From Actinoplanes sp. M2I2 (lineage in GTDB: Bacteria; Actinomycetota; Actinomycetes; Mycobacteriales; Micromonosporaceae), in contig NZ_JALPVJ010000013.1 in NCBI RefSeq assembly GCF_023544445.1, positions 62,001 through 126,000 on the forward strand: a DNA stretch of 64,000 nucleotides, given 5' to 3'. Under the pieces are notes generated by a model. That model was given only the letters and a program-made list of their open reading frames with translations, was not told where the DNA came from and did not search any database. Shown in pieces: positions 50,032 through 57,013 of this stretch (positions are counted from its first letter, which is position 1; each line of letters opens with the position of its first letter). The position numbers and the translations under genes were made by a program.

Positions 50032-50909
50032 GGGGACTCCTTGCGATGGGCGGCAGTCGATGAGCTGTGGACGGCCCCGGCTCCCGCCGCGGCGACGAGG
50101 AGGCCGCCGACGACGTGCGGGAACCCGAGCGGCTGGTGCAGGACGATCGACCCGACGACGGCCGCGAAGGCCGGCTCGAGGGACATCAGCGTCGCGAAGG
50201 CGGCTTGTGGCAGGCGCCGCAGCGCGGCAGTCTCCAGCACGAAGGGGAGCGCCGGCACCAATGCCGCCAGACCCAGTGCCTGTACGGCCGGGCCCGCCCC
50301 GAGGTGACCGAGCGCGGCGACGCTTCCCCACGGTGTCAGAAGCAGGGCAGCGACCGGCATCGCGAGCGCCACGCCGTCCAGCCCGGGCACCCGCCGGCCG
50401 ACCTGGCCGGTCAGCAGGATGCACGCGGCCCAGGCGACCGCCGAGGTCGCCGCCAGCACGATGCCCACGAGGGGCACCGCCCCGTGCCACGGCTGAGTGA
50501 GGACGAGGACACCGGCCAGCGCGACGACGACCCAGACCAGGCCGCGCCGGCGCCCCCGGCCGACCGCGACGGCCAGCGGCCCGAGGAACTCGATGGCGAC
50601 CGCCGTGCCCAGCGACAGATGGTGCAAGGCGCCCAGGAAGCTCAGGCTCAGGACGGCCGAGGCCGCTCCGAGCGACGCGATGGAGCGCCATTGATGCCGG
50701 GTCGTCGACCGGACGCGGGGCCGGATCAGCACGAGCAGGAGCACCGCGCCGAAGCCGGCCCGCAGCCAGGCGGCGCCGGCCGCCCCGGTGGTGGCGACCA
50801 GGGAGACCGACCAGGCGTCGCCGAGCTGCACGCTCGCCATCGAGACCACGGTCAGCGCGACCGGTCCTCTCGTGGTGAGGCGGTTGCCGCGGGCCGTCAG
50901 CGGTGACAT
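49767..50909 (-). CDS. EamA/RhtA-type exporter with anomalous C-terminal tail
   Basis: A 380-aa frame. Residues ~1-285 are an EamA (DMT) transporter with ten helices in two repeats (LGAASAVLSLSFLGALHHLS, AIEFLGPLAVAV, LETAALRRLPQAAFATLMSL, EPAFAAVVGSIVLHQPLG), closest to the RhtA amino-acid exporters. The normal stop near AGAGAVHSS is missing and the frame runs on for about 95 Ser/Pro/Arg-rich residues through the SnoaL gene. That tail has no membrane or domain character, suggesting a lost stop or frameshift. ATG 50909 begins MSPLTARGNRL. Confidence 0.85.
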   Translation of the reverse strand: MSPLTARGNRLTTRGPVALTVVSMASVQLGDAWSVSLVATTGAAGAAWLRAGFGAVLLLVLIRPRVRSTTRHQWRSIASLGAASAVLSLSFLGALHHLSLGTAVAIEFLGPLAVAVGRGRRRGLVWVVVALAGVLVLTQPWHGAVPLVGIVLAATSAVAWAACILLTGQVGRRVPGLDGVALAMPVAALLLTPWGSVAALGHLGAGPAVQALGLAALVPALPFVLETAALRRLPQAAFATLMSLEPAFAAVVGSIVLHQPLGFPHVVGGLLVAAAGAGAVHSSSTAAHRKESPCSPPPAPLPMLSSTACSTCGPHPSATRSKRSTGSPPSTPTQSSSTGSRFRSPHWSNGPRQPTGLSSARASKSSRWSRGTTRWWSPSR

Positions 50910-50933
50910 GGCGGTGGCTCCGTCCGGTCCGGG

Positions 50934-51599
50934 TCAGCGGCGCGGGGCGATGGCCGCCGCCAGGATCGGCCATCCGAACAGGACAGCCAGGTAGGGCCGC
51001 TGCACCAGCCCGTCCTGGTCACCGAAGCCGACCACGACCATGGCCACGGTCAGCGCCAGCGTCCCGTACGCGACGATCCGCGCCGCCACGGTGAGGAAGC
51101 CGAAGCCCTCGGTGCGGCGTACCGCCCGGATGAGCACGAACGAGGCGCTCACCAGCAGCAGGAAGAGGAGCAGGGACGCGTACTGATGAATCCAGAAGCT
51201 GTTCGACGCGAGCGCCCCGTCGCCGTGATCGACGCAGCTCGGCAGCGCTTGTGAGCAGTCCTGCCGGGCGAGCCCGGCGACCACCGTCAACGCTCCGGCG
51301 ACCGTCACCAGACCGGCCGCGATCCGGCCCGACAGGGTGGCCCCGTACCGCCGGGCGAGACCGACGCCGGCCGAGACCAGCCCGACCGCCGCGGCCAGAA
51401 AACCGGCGATCATGATGCCCGCGTACGGCGAGTCGAGCGCGGCGAGCGCACTGATCTGGTCCCGGGTCGAGCGGTAGCCCGGAGTGAGAGCCGCGGTGAC
51501 GATCGACGCGGCGAAGAAGGTGGCGATCCCGGCGGCGCCGATGCGGGCCGGAACCGGCCATCCATGGGTGGCCTCGGGGGTCTTGGTCTGGGTGGACAT
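50934..51599 (-). CDS. DUF998-family membrane protein
   Basis: A 221-aa, six-helix membrane protein of the DUF998 family: helix 1 IGAAGIATFFAASIVTAAL, then PGYRSTRDQISALAALDSPY, the family's characteristic periplasmic turn, followed by five more helices and the loop CSQALPSCVDHGDGALA with two Cys. The function is unknown. ATG 51599 follows GGAAGGACC. Its upstream region holds the palindrome (51686-51703) also found at the neighbouring two-component promoter, so it is probably a target of that system. Confidence 0.88.
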   Translation of the reverse strand: MSTQTKTPEATHGWPVPARIGAAGIATFFAASIVTAALTPGYRSTRDQISALAALDSPYAGIMIAGFLAAAVGLVSAGVGLARRYGATLSGRIAAGLVTVAGALTVVAGLARQDCSQALPSCVDHGDGALASNSFWIHQYASLLLFLLLVSASFVLIRAVRRTEGFGFLTVAARIVAYGTLALTVAMVVVGFGDQDGLVQRPYLAVLFGWPILAAAIAPRR

Positions 51600-51685
51600 T
51601 CGTGGTGGTCCTTCCGTGGTTTCGTCTGCTCCCACAGACTCACGGACCCGGCGCCTCCACCCCAGGGTGCGCACACGAGAACGAT

Positions 51686-51703
51686 GGTGGTGCAGGCACC
51701 ACC
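51686..51703. promoter_or_regulatory. Palindrome GGTGGTGC-AG-GCACCACC upstream of DUF998 gene
   Basis: A perfect 8-bp-arm palindrome 87 bases before the DUF998 start, between it and the response-regulator stop. Its core TGGTGC-NN-GCACCA recurs at 52398-52411. Confidence 0.65.
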
Positions 51704-51726
51704 TTCCGGCGCAGCGCTGTCCCCGG

Positions 51727-52380
51727 TTATCCGGCCAGGTGCAGCAGCACCGCCTTGACCCGCTTGTGCACCTCAGGCTCCTCGCCCAGCCCGAGCTTGG
51801 CGAAGATGCTGTTGATGTGCTTCTCGACCGCCCGCACGGTCAGGAACATGCCGGCGGCGATCGCCCGGTTGTCCTTGCCGGTCGCCATCCGGGCCAGCAC
51901 CTCCTGCTCGCGGACGGTCAGCCCGGCCAGAGGCGACCGGTCGGCGTGCCCGCGGACCAGCGCCTCGACCACCTTGGCGTCCACAACGGAGCCGCCCGCG
52001 GCGACCGCGACGATCGCTCCCACCAGCTCCCGCGGGTCGGACATCCGTTCCTTGAGCAGGTACGCCCGGCCGGGGGAGCCGTCGGCCAGCAGCGCCAGCG
52101 CGAACTCCGGATCGTCGTACTGGCTGAGGACCACCACGCCGGTCGAGGGCCGTTCCCGCCGCAGACGCGCCGCCAGGCGGATGCCCTCGTCGGTCATCGT
52201 GGGCGGCATCCGGATGTCGGTCAGCACCACGTCGGGGTCGTGCTCGGCCACCGCGGCCAGGACTTCGCCGAGATCGGCACAGACGGCGACCAGCTCCACC
52301 TCGGGCCGGCCGGACAGCAGGCTGCGCAGTCCCGCACGAACCAGCAGACTGTCCTCAGCGACGATCACCCGAATAGGCAC
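51727..52380 (-). CDS. NarL/LuxR-family response regulator
   Basis: A 217-aa response regulator with a complete receiver (acidic VAEDS, acceptor Asp55 in VVLTDIRMPP, Lys in AYLLKERM) and a LuxR HTH (LAGLTVREQEVLARMATGKD, VRAVEKHINSIFAKLGL). It is divergent from its likely kinase at 52449 with a 68-base gap containing the palindrome 52398-52411. It contrasts with the two LuxR proteins at 9841 and 10598, whose receivers are degenerate. Confidence 0.96.
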   Translation of the reverse strand: MPIRVIVAEDSLLVRAGLRSLLSGRPEVELVAVCADLGEVLAAVAEHDPDVVLTDIRMPPTMTDEGIRLAARLRRERPSTGVVVLSQYDDPEFALALLADGSPGRAYLLKERMSDPRELVGAIVAVAAGGSVVDAKVVEALVRGHADRSPLAGLTVREQEVLARMATGKDNRAIAAGMFLTVRAVEKHINSIFAKLGLGEEPEVHKRVKAVLLHLAG

Positions 52381-52397
52381 GTCCCGACAATAGATCG

Positions 52398-52411
52398 TGG
52401 TGCCCGCACCA
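52398..52411. promoter_or_regulatory. Palindrome TGGTGC-CC-GCACCA in the divergent RR/HK promoter
   Basis: A perfect 14-bp palindrome with the same arms as the site at 51686-51703. It lies between the divergent response regulator and kinase genes and probably mediates autoregulation. Confidence 0.65.
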
Positions 52412-52448
52412 GTGCGCTCCGGCGACCGCGACCGGCAGACTGCGGGCC

Positions 52449-54458
52449 ATGACCCTCCGCCTGCGCGCCTGCATCGCCGGTGCCGCCCTGCTGACCCTGG
52501 TGGCCGTCGCCGGAGCCGTTCTGGAGATCGGGTCCGGCGCCGACCTGTTCGTGCTCACATCGCTGGGCACGGGGCTGATGTTCGGGCTGACCGGGGCGTT
52601 GCTGACGGGTCTGCGTCCCGCCAACCCCCTCGGGCCGTTGCTGGTCACCGCCGGCGGCGCCCTCACCCTCGAGTTCGCGATCCGGGTGTACGCCGCGCGC
52701 GACCACTCGGCCGTCGCCGCGATCGGTCTCGCCCTCGACCCGCTGTTCTTCCCGGTGCCGATCGCGTTGCTCGTGCTGCTCTTCCCGGACGGACGCCTGC
52801 CGTCGCGGCGCTGGCGAGCGGTGCCGGCCATCGGCCTCGTCCTGACCGTCGTCGCCGTCGTCCTCAATCTGATCCGGCCGGGCCCGATCTCGGACGAGAC
52901 CTTCCAGTACGACATTCCGTGGACCGGCGTGCTGCCCGCCGCCTCCGCCGACCAGGTGGCCGGGCTGAGCCGGATCGTCACGTCGCTCGGCCTGCTGCTC
53001 CTGGTGCTCGCGGCCGGAAACCTCATCGTCCGGCTGGCCCGGACGACCGGGGAGGATCGCCGGCGGCTGGTCCCGCTGGCCCTCGCCGGCGGTCTCGCCG
53101 CGGGCTTCCTGCTGCTGCAGCCGGTGCCCGGCCTGCAGGACGTCGCCGTGGCCGGCTTCGTCGCCGCGGTGGCGGTCGGGCTGCCCGCCGCCCTGGTCGC
53201 CGGCGCCCTGCGTTACCGGGTGTGGGACCTCGATCAGGTGCTGGTGACTTCGATCGTCTACGGCGCTCTGACCGTCGGCATCACCGCGGTGTACGTCGGC
53301 GCGGTGGTCACCTTCGGCCGGGTCGCCGGCACGACCGGCCCCACGCCGGCGCTGCTGCCCTCGGTCGTCGCGACGGTGCTCGTGGCGGTCCTGTTCGCGC
53401 CGGTCAAGGAACGGATCAGCCGGACAGCGCGGCGGATGGTCCTGGGGGTGCGCGCGACGCCGTACGAGGCTCTGGCCGCCCTGCCCCGTCAACTCGCCCG
53501 CACGCCCGCCCCGGCCGACGTGCTGCCGGGTACTGCTCGCGCGCTCGCCCTCGGACTCGGCGTGCCCGCCGCCCGGGTCCGGGCCTACACCCCCGATGTG
53601 CCGGGTCACCGGGTGGGCGAGGCCTGGTTCCCCGCCGCGCCGGCGGATCAGGCGGCGCCCGGCCTGATCGAGGTGCCGGTGTGGCACCTGGGGGAGGTGG
53701 TCGGTGACGTGGCCGTCCGATCCTCACCGGACCGGCCCCTGTCGCCGGCCGACCGGCGGCTGCTCGCGGACCTCGCCGCACAGGCCGGGCCCGCCCTGCG
53801 CGGTGTCATCCTCACCGGACGACTGGAGCAACGGCTGGCCGAGCTGATCGCCAGCCGGCGGCGCATCGTCACCGCCGAGGCCCGCGGCCGGCGGCGGCTC
53901 GAACGCGACATCCACGACGGCGCCCAGCAACACCTGGTCGCGCTGGCCGTCAGCCTCGGCGCGGCCGAGACCGACCCGTCCGCGCTGACCCGGGCCCGCG
54001 CCGACCTCGACCGCTGCATCCAGGACCTGCGCGACCTGGCCCGCGGCATCTATCCACCGGTGCTGGTCACCCGTGGCCTGGTCGCCGCGGTCAAGGCCCG
54101 GGCCCGCGCCGCCCCGGCCTCCGTCGAGGTCTCCGCCGGCCCCGGCCTCGACGGCGCCCGCCCGGGCGAAGACGTCGAGCTCGCCGCCTACTTCGCCGTC
54201 CTGGAGGCCCTGCAGAACGCGATGAAGCACGCGCCCGGCGCCGCCGTCACCGTACGGTTCGACGCCGACGACGGCTGGTTGCGATTCACCGTGGCCGACA
54301 ACGGCCCCGGCTTCGACCCGGCGCAGCCCGGTGACGGCACGGGCCTGACCGGCATCGCCGACCGCCTCGGCGCGGTGGGCGGCACGGTGGAGATCGCCGC
54401 CGCGCCCGGCGCCGGCGTCCGGGTCGAGGGCCGCCTCCCGCTGACCACGCCCGGTTAG
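52449..54458 (+). CDS. NarL-type sensor histidine kinase
   Basis: A 669-aa HisKA_3 sensor kinase. The N-terminal half has about ten transmembrane helices (to ~residue 310), then a GAF-like segment (ARTPAPADVLPGTARALALG, AAQAGPALRGVIL), a coiled stretch (RLAELIASRRRIVTAEARGR), the dimerisation/phosphorylation domain with His489 in ERDIHDGAQQHLVALAVSL, and HATPase with LEALQNAMKHAPGAAV, DNGPGFD, GTGLTGIADRLGAVGG. It resembles the large LiaS/DesK-related actinobacterial kinases that sense membrane state (inference). ATG 52449 begins MTLRLRACIAGA. Confidence 0.94.
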   Translation: MTLRLRACIAGAALLTLVAVAGAVLEIGSGADLFVLTSLGTGLMFGLTGALLTGLRPANPLGPLLVTAGGALTLEFAIRVYAARDHSAVAAIGLALDPLFFPVPIALLVLLFPDGRLPSRRWRAVPAIGLVLTVVAVVLNLIRPGPISDETFQYDIPWTGVLPAASADQVAGLSRIVTSLGLLLLVLAAGNLIVRLARTTGEDRRRLVPLALAGGLAAGFLLLQPVPGLQDVAVAGFVAAVAVGLPAALVAGALRYRVWDLDQVLVTSIVYGALTVGITAVYVGAVVTFGRVAGTTGPTPALLPSVVATVLVAVLFAPVKERISRTARRMVLGVRATPYEALAALPRQLARTPAPADVLPGTARALALGLGVPAARVRAYTPDVPGHRVGEAWFPAAPADQAAPGLIEVPVWHLGEVVGDVAVRSSPDRPLSPADRRLLADLAAQAGPALRGVILTGRLEQRLAELIASRRRIVTAEARGRRRLERDIHDGAQQHLVALAVSLGAAETDPSALTRARADLDRCIQDLRDLARGIYPPVLVTRGLVAAVKARARAAPASVEVSAGPGLDGARPGEDVELAAYFAVLEALQNAMKHAPGAAVTVRFDADDGWLRFTVADNGPGFDPAQPGDGTGLTGIADRLGAVGGTVEIAAAPGAGVRVEGRLPLTTPG

Positions 54459-54670
54459 CCGTCGATCGCCTGCTTTGTCGGTACGTTGCCGTATCGGTAA
54501 GACGCCGGCTCGGGGACACTCCGTCAGGATCGGTCGCCGGTTCGTGCCGGATTGCCGGTTGCTTCCGCGTCCCGCTTCTGTCCAGCAGTTGTTGACCCGA
54601 CGCGGGTTCTCTAGCGACGTGCGTCTCGGCGCTGACCGCAACAACCGACGAACGATGTTAGGGAAGCCTC

Positions 54671-56071
54671 ATGGCAGGCATGACGATCAACGGGTCCACG
54701 GTGGAGGCCAAGTCCACCTTCGGCGTCATCAATCCGGCCACCGGGCTGGTGGCGGCCGAAGCTCCGCTCTGCACGCCGGAACAACTGAACGATGCCGTCG
54801 CCGCAGCCGCCGCGGCGGGCACGGTCTGGCGAGCGGACGACGAAGGCCGGCAAAGGCTGCTGCTCACCCTCGCCGACGCGATCATCGACGCTCAGCAGGA
54901 GCTGGCAACGACGCTGACCCTCGAGTCCGGCAAGCCCGCCTCCGTGGCGGCGTTCGAGCCGGTGGTGTGTGCGACCTGGCTGCGGGTCGTCGCCGGCATG
55001 CGGATTCCCCGCGAGGTGCTGCAGGACGATGCGGCCGCCCGCATCGAGGTGGTGCGGCGGCCCCTCGGCGTGGTGTCGGCCATCACTCCGTGGAACTTCC
55101 CGCTGGCCACCGCGATTTGGAAGATCGCTCCGGCATTGCGGGCCGGCAACACGGTGGTACTGAAACCGTCGCCGTTCACGCCCCTCTCCACGCTGCTGCT
55201 CGGCGAGATCATCAACAGGCTGCTCCCGGCCGGCGTCGTCAATGTCATCACCGGTGGCGACCAGCTCGGGCGGGCCCTGATCGGGCATCCGGTGCCGAGG
55301 AAGGTGTCGTTCACGGGCTCGACCGAAGCAGGCAAGGACATCGCGAGAGCGGCCGGTGCTGACCTCAAAAGGCTCACACTGGAACTCGGCGGCAACGACG
55401 CCGCGATCCTGTTGCCGGATGTCGACCTGAGCACTGCCGTACCCCATCTCTCGGCTTTGTCGTTCTTCAACTCCGGGCAGGCATGCGCGTTGCCGAAGCG
55501 GATCTACGTGTCGGACGACCGCTACGACGAGGCCGTGGAAGCCTTCGTGGCCGCGGCTGCAGGCATCAAGGTCGGACCGCCGGATGATCAATCCGTCGGG
55601 ATGGGGCCGTTGTCCACGGCGCCGCAATTCGAACGTGTCCGTGAGCTGACCGCCAAGGCGGTCGCGGACGGCGCGAAGGCGGCCACCGGCGGCAAGGCCA
55701 TCGGCGGCGCCGGCTACCTGTACGAGCCGACCATTCTGACCGACGTACGCGAAGGAATGGCAGTCGTGGACGAGGAGCAGTTCGGCCCGGTGCTGCCGAT
55801 CCTGCGATACGGCGATGTCGACGACGCCGTCCGCCGGGCGAACGACACCACCTTCGGCCTCTGCGGCTCGGTCTGGGGATCGGACCTGGACATTGCCCAG
55901 ACGGTGGCGGAGCGCCTGGAGTGTGGCAACGCGTTCGTGAACACTCACGGCGCCCTGCTACCTCACATTCCGTACGGCGGAAGCAAGTGGAGTGGGATCG
56001 GCGTCGAGAACGGCCAGGAAGGTCTGCTCGCCTTCACCGAGCCGCAGGTCGTGCACATCGCCCGCGGCTGA
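54671..56071 (+). CDS. Aldehyde dehydrogenase
   Basis: A 466-aa NAD(P)-dependent ALDH. ATG 54671 follows AGGGAAG. Active-site elements are present: the Asn in SAITPWNFPLA, the cofactor Lys in VVLKPSPFTP, FTGSTEAGK, the general-base Glu238 in LTLELGGND and the nucleophile Cys272 in NSGQACALPKR. EQFGPVLPIL and PYGGSKWSG lie near the end. The closest fit by motif is the medium-chain or semialdehyde group. It is convergent with the SARP gene, whose frame overlaps its 3' end by 114 bases on the other strand. Confidence 0.95.
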   Translation: MAGMTINGSTVEAKSTFGVINPATGLVAAEAPLCTPEQLNDAVAAAAAAGTVWRADDEGRQRLLLTLADAIIDAQQELATTLTLESGKPASVAAFEPVVCATWLRVVAGMRIPREVLQDDAAARIEVVRRPLGVVSAITPWNFPLATAIWKIAPALRAGNTVVLKPSPFTPLSTLLLGEIINRLLPAGVVNVITGGDQLGRALIGHPVPRKVSFTGSTEAGKDIARAAGADLKRLTLELGGNDAAILLPDVDLSTAVPHLSALSFFNSGQACALPKRIYVSDDRYDEAVEAFVAAAAGIKVGPPDDQSVGMGPLSTAPQFERVRELTAKAVADGAKAATGGKAIGGAGYLYEPTILTDVREGMAVVDEEQFGPVLPILRYGDVDDAVRRANDTTFGLCGSVWGSDLDIAQTVAERLECGNAFVNTHGALLPHIPYGGSKWSGIGVENGQEGLLAFTEPQVVHIARG

Positions 56072-56935
56072 GGGCGACCACCGCGCAGCTGGTTCGGGTG
56101 CTTCGCGGTACCCGCCGTTTCCCAGGAGGTCCCGGTCCCCGGTCAGGATCCGCCCCTGAAGGCGGCATAGCCCCGGCCCCGGTTCGATCCCCAGTTCTTC
56201 GCCGAGTACCCGGCGGGCTGTCTGGAATTGGGCCAGCGCCTCGGCCTGGCGCCCGCACCGATAGAGGGCGAGTATCAGCAACTCGCGGAGCTGTTCACGG
56301 AACGGGTGCCGGGCCACCAGGGTGATGAGTTCGGGGATCGCCTCCCCGTGCCGGCCCCGAGCGATGTCGACGCTGAGCTGCTCCTCCGCGGCGGCGGACA
56401 GCAGATTGCTCAACCGGTCGCGCTGCGTCTCTATGGCCGGCCCCGACGCTCCGGTCAGCGGCCGGCCACGGTCGAGGTCGAGGGCGGATCGCAGGCGTAG
56501 CGCCGCTGTGTCGTAGTCGCCGCGCCGGGCTGCGTGGCGCGCTGCGGCGGCGTGCTCCTGAAAGTGCCAGAGATCGATGGTCGGCGGCGGTGTCCGGAGC
56601 TGATAGCCGCCTCCGAGCGAGGTGATCCGGGGCGCATCGGCGCCGCTGAAGGAGACCAGGATCCGGCGCAGCCGCGATATGTAGGTGCGGATCGTGGTCG
56701 CCGCCGCGCGCGGTGGCTCCTCGCCCCACAGGGCGTCCACGAGCTCGTCGGTGGTGATGAGTCTGCCTTCCCGCAACAACAACAGGGCGAGGACAGTACG
56801 TTGCTGGCGTGACCCGATGGCCAGCTCGACGCCGCTGCGCCAGGCTCGGACGGGCCCGAGCAGGGTGAATCGTGTGGCACCGTCCGGATGGAGCCCGGCG
56901 GGTGGCTGCGTTGTGGTGTTGCCGGTCGTGTCCAT
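55958..56935 (-). CDS. SARP-family transcriptional activator
   Basis: A 325-aa SARP (AfsR/DnrI/RedD-type). Residues ~20-110 are the OmpR-like winged helix (FTLLGPVRAWRSGVELAIGS, LVDALWGEEPPRAAATTIRT, YISRLRR), and ~115-265 the bacterial transcriptional activation domain (FREQLRELLILALYRCGRQA, LGEELGIEPGPGLCRL). SARPs activate specialised-metabolite operons through tandem repeats near the -35 region. The ~45-residue tail after ILTGDRDLLGN runs antisense into the ALDH gene and is probably disordered. It lies downstream of the FAD-NmrA gene but behind a strong hairpin. Confidence 0.93.
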   Translation of the reverse strand: MDTTGNTTTQPPAGLHPDGATRFTLLGPVRAWRSGVELAIGSRQQRTVLALLLLREGRLITTDELVDALWGEEPPRAAATTIRTYISRLRRILVSFSGADAPRITSLGGGYQLRTPPPTIDLWHFQEHAAAARHAARRGDYDTAALRLRSALDLDRGRPLTGASGPAIETQRDRLSNLLSAAAEEQLSVDIARGRHGEAIPELITLVARHPFREQLRELLILALYRCGRQAEALAQFQTARRVLGEELGIEPGPGLCRLQGRILTGDRDLLGNGGYREAPEPAARWSPSAAGDVHDLRLGEGEQTFLAVLDADPTPLASAVRNVR

Positions 56936-56970
56936 GGGTGATCAACTTTCGGTAGTGAATGTGCGCCATG

Positions 56971-57009
56971 CGGCCCGGGACCCTTCGTCAGGCGAAGGGT
57001 CCCGGGCCG
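56971..57009 (-). terminator. Perfect 17-bp hairpin between FAD-NmrA fusion and SARP
   Basis: CGGCCCGGGACCCTTCG, a five-base loop, then CGAAGGGTCCCGGGCCG, five bases after the fusion gene's stop and 36 bases before the SARP start. Either a terminator or an attenuator limiting SARP expression. Confidence 0.85.
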
Positions 57010-57013
57010 TCGG

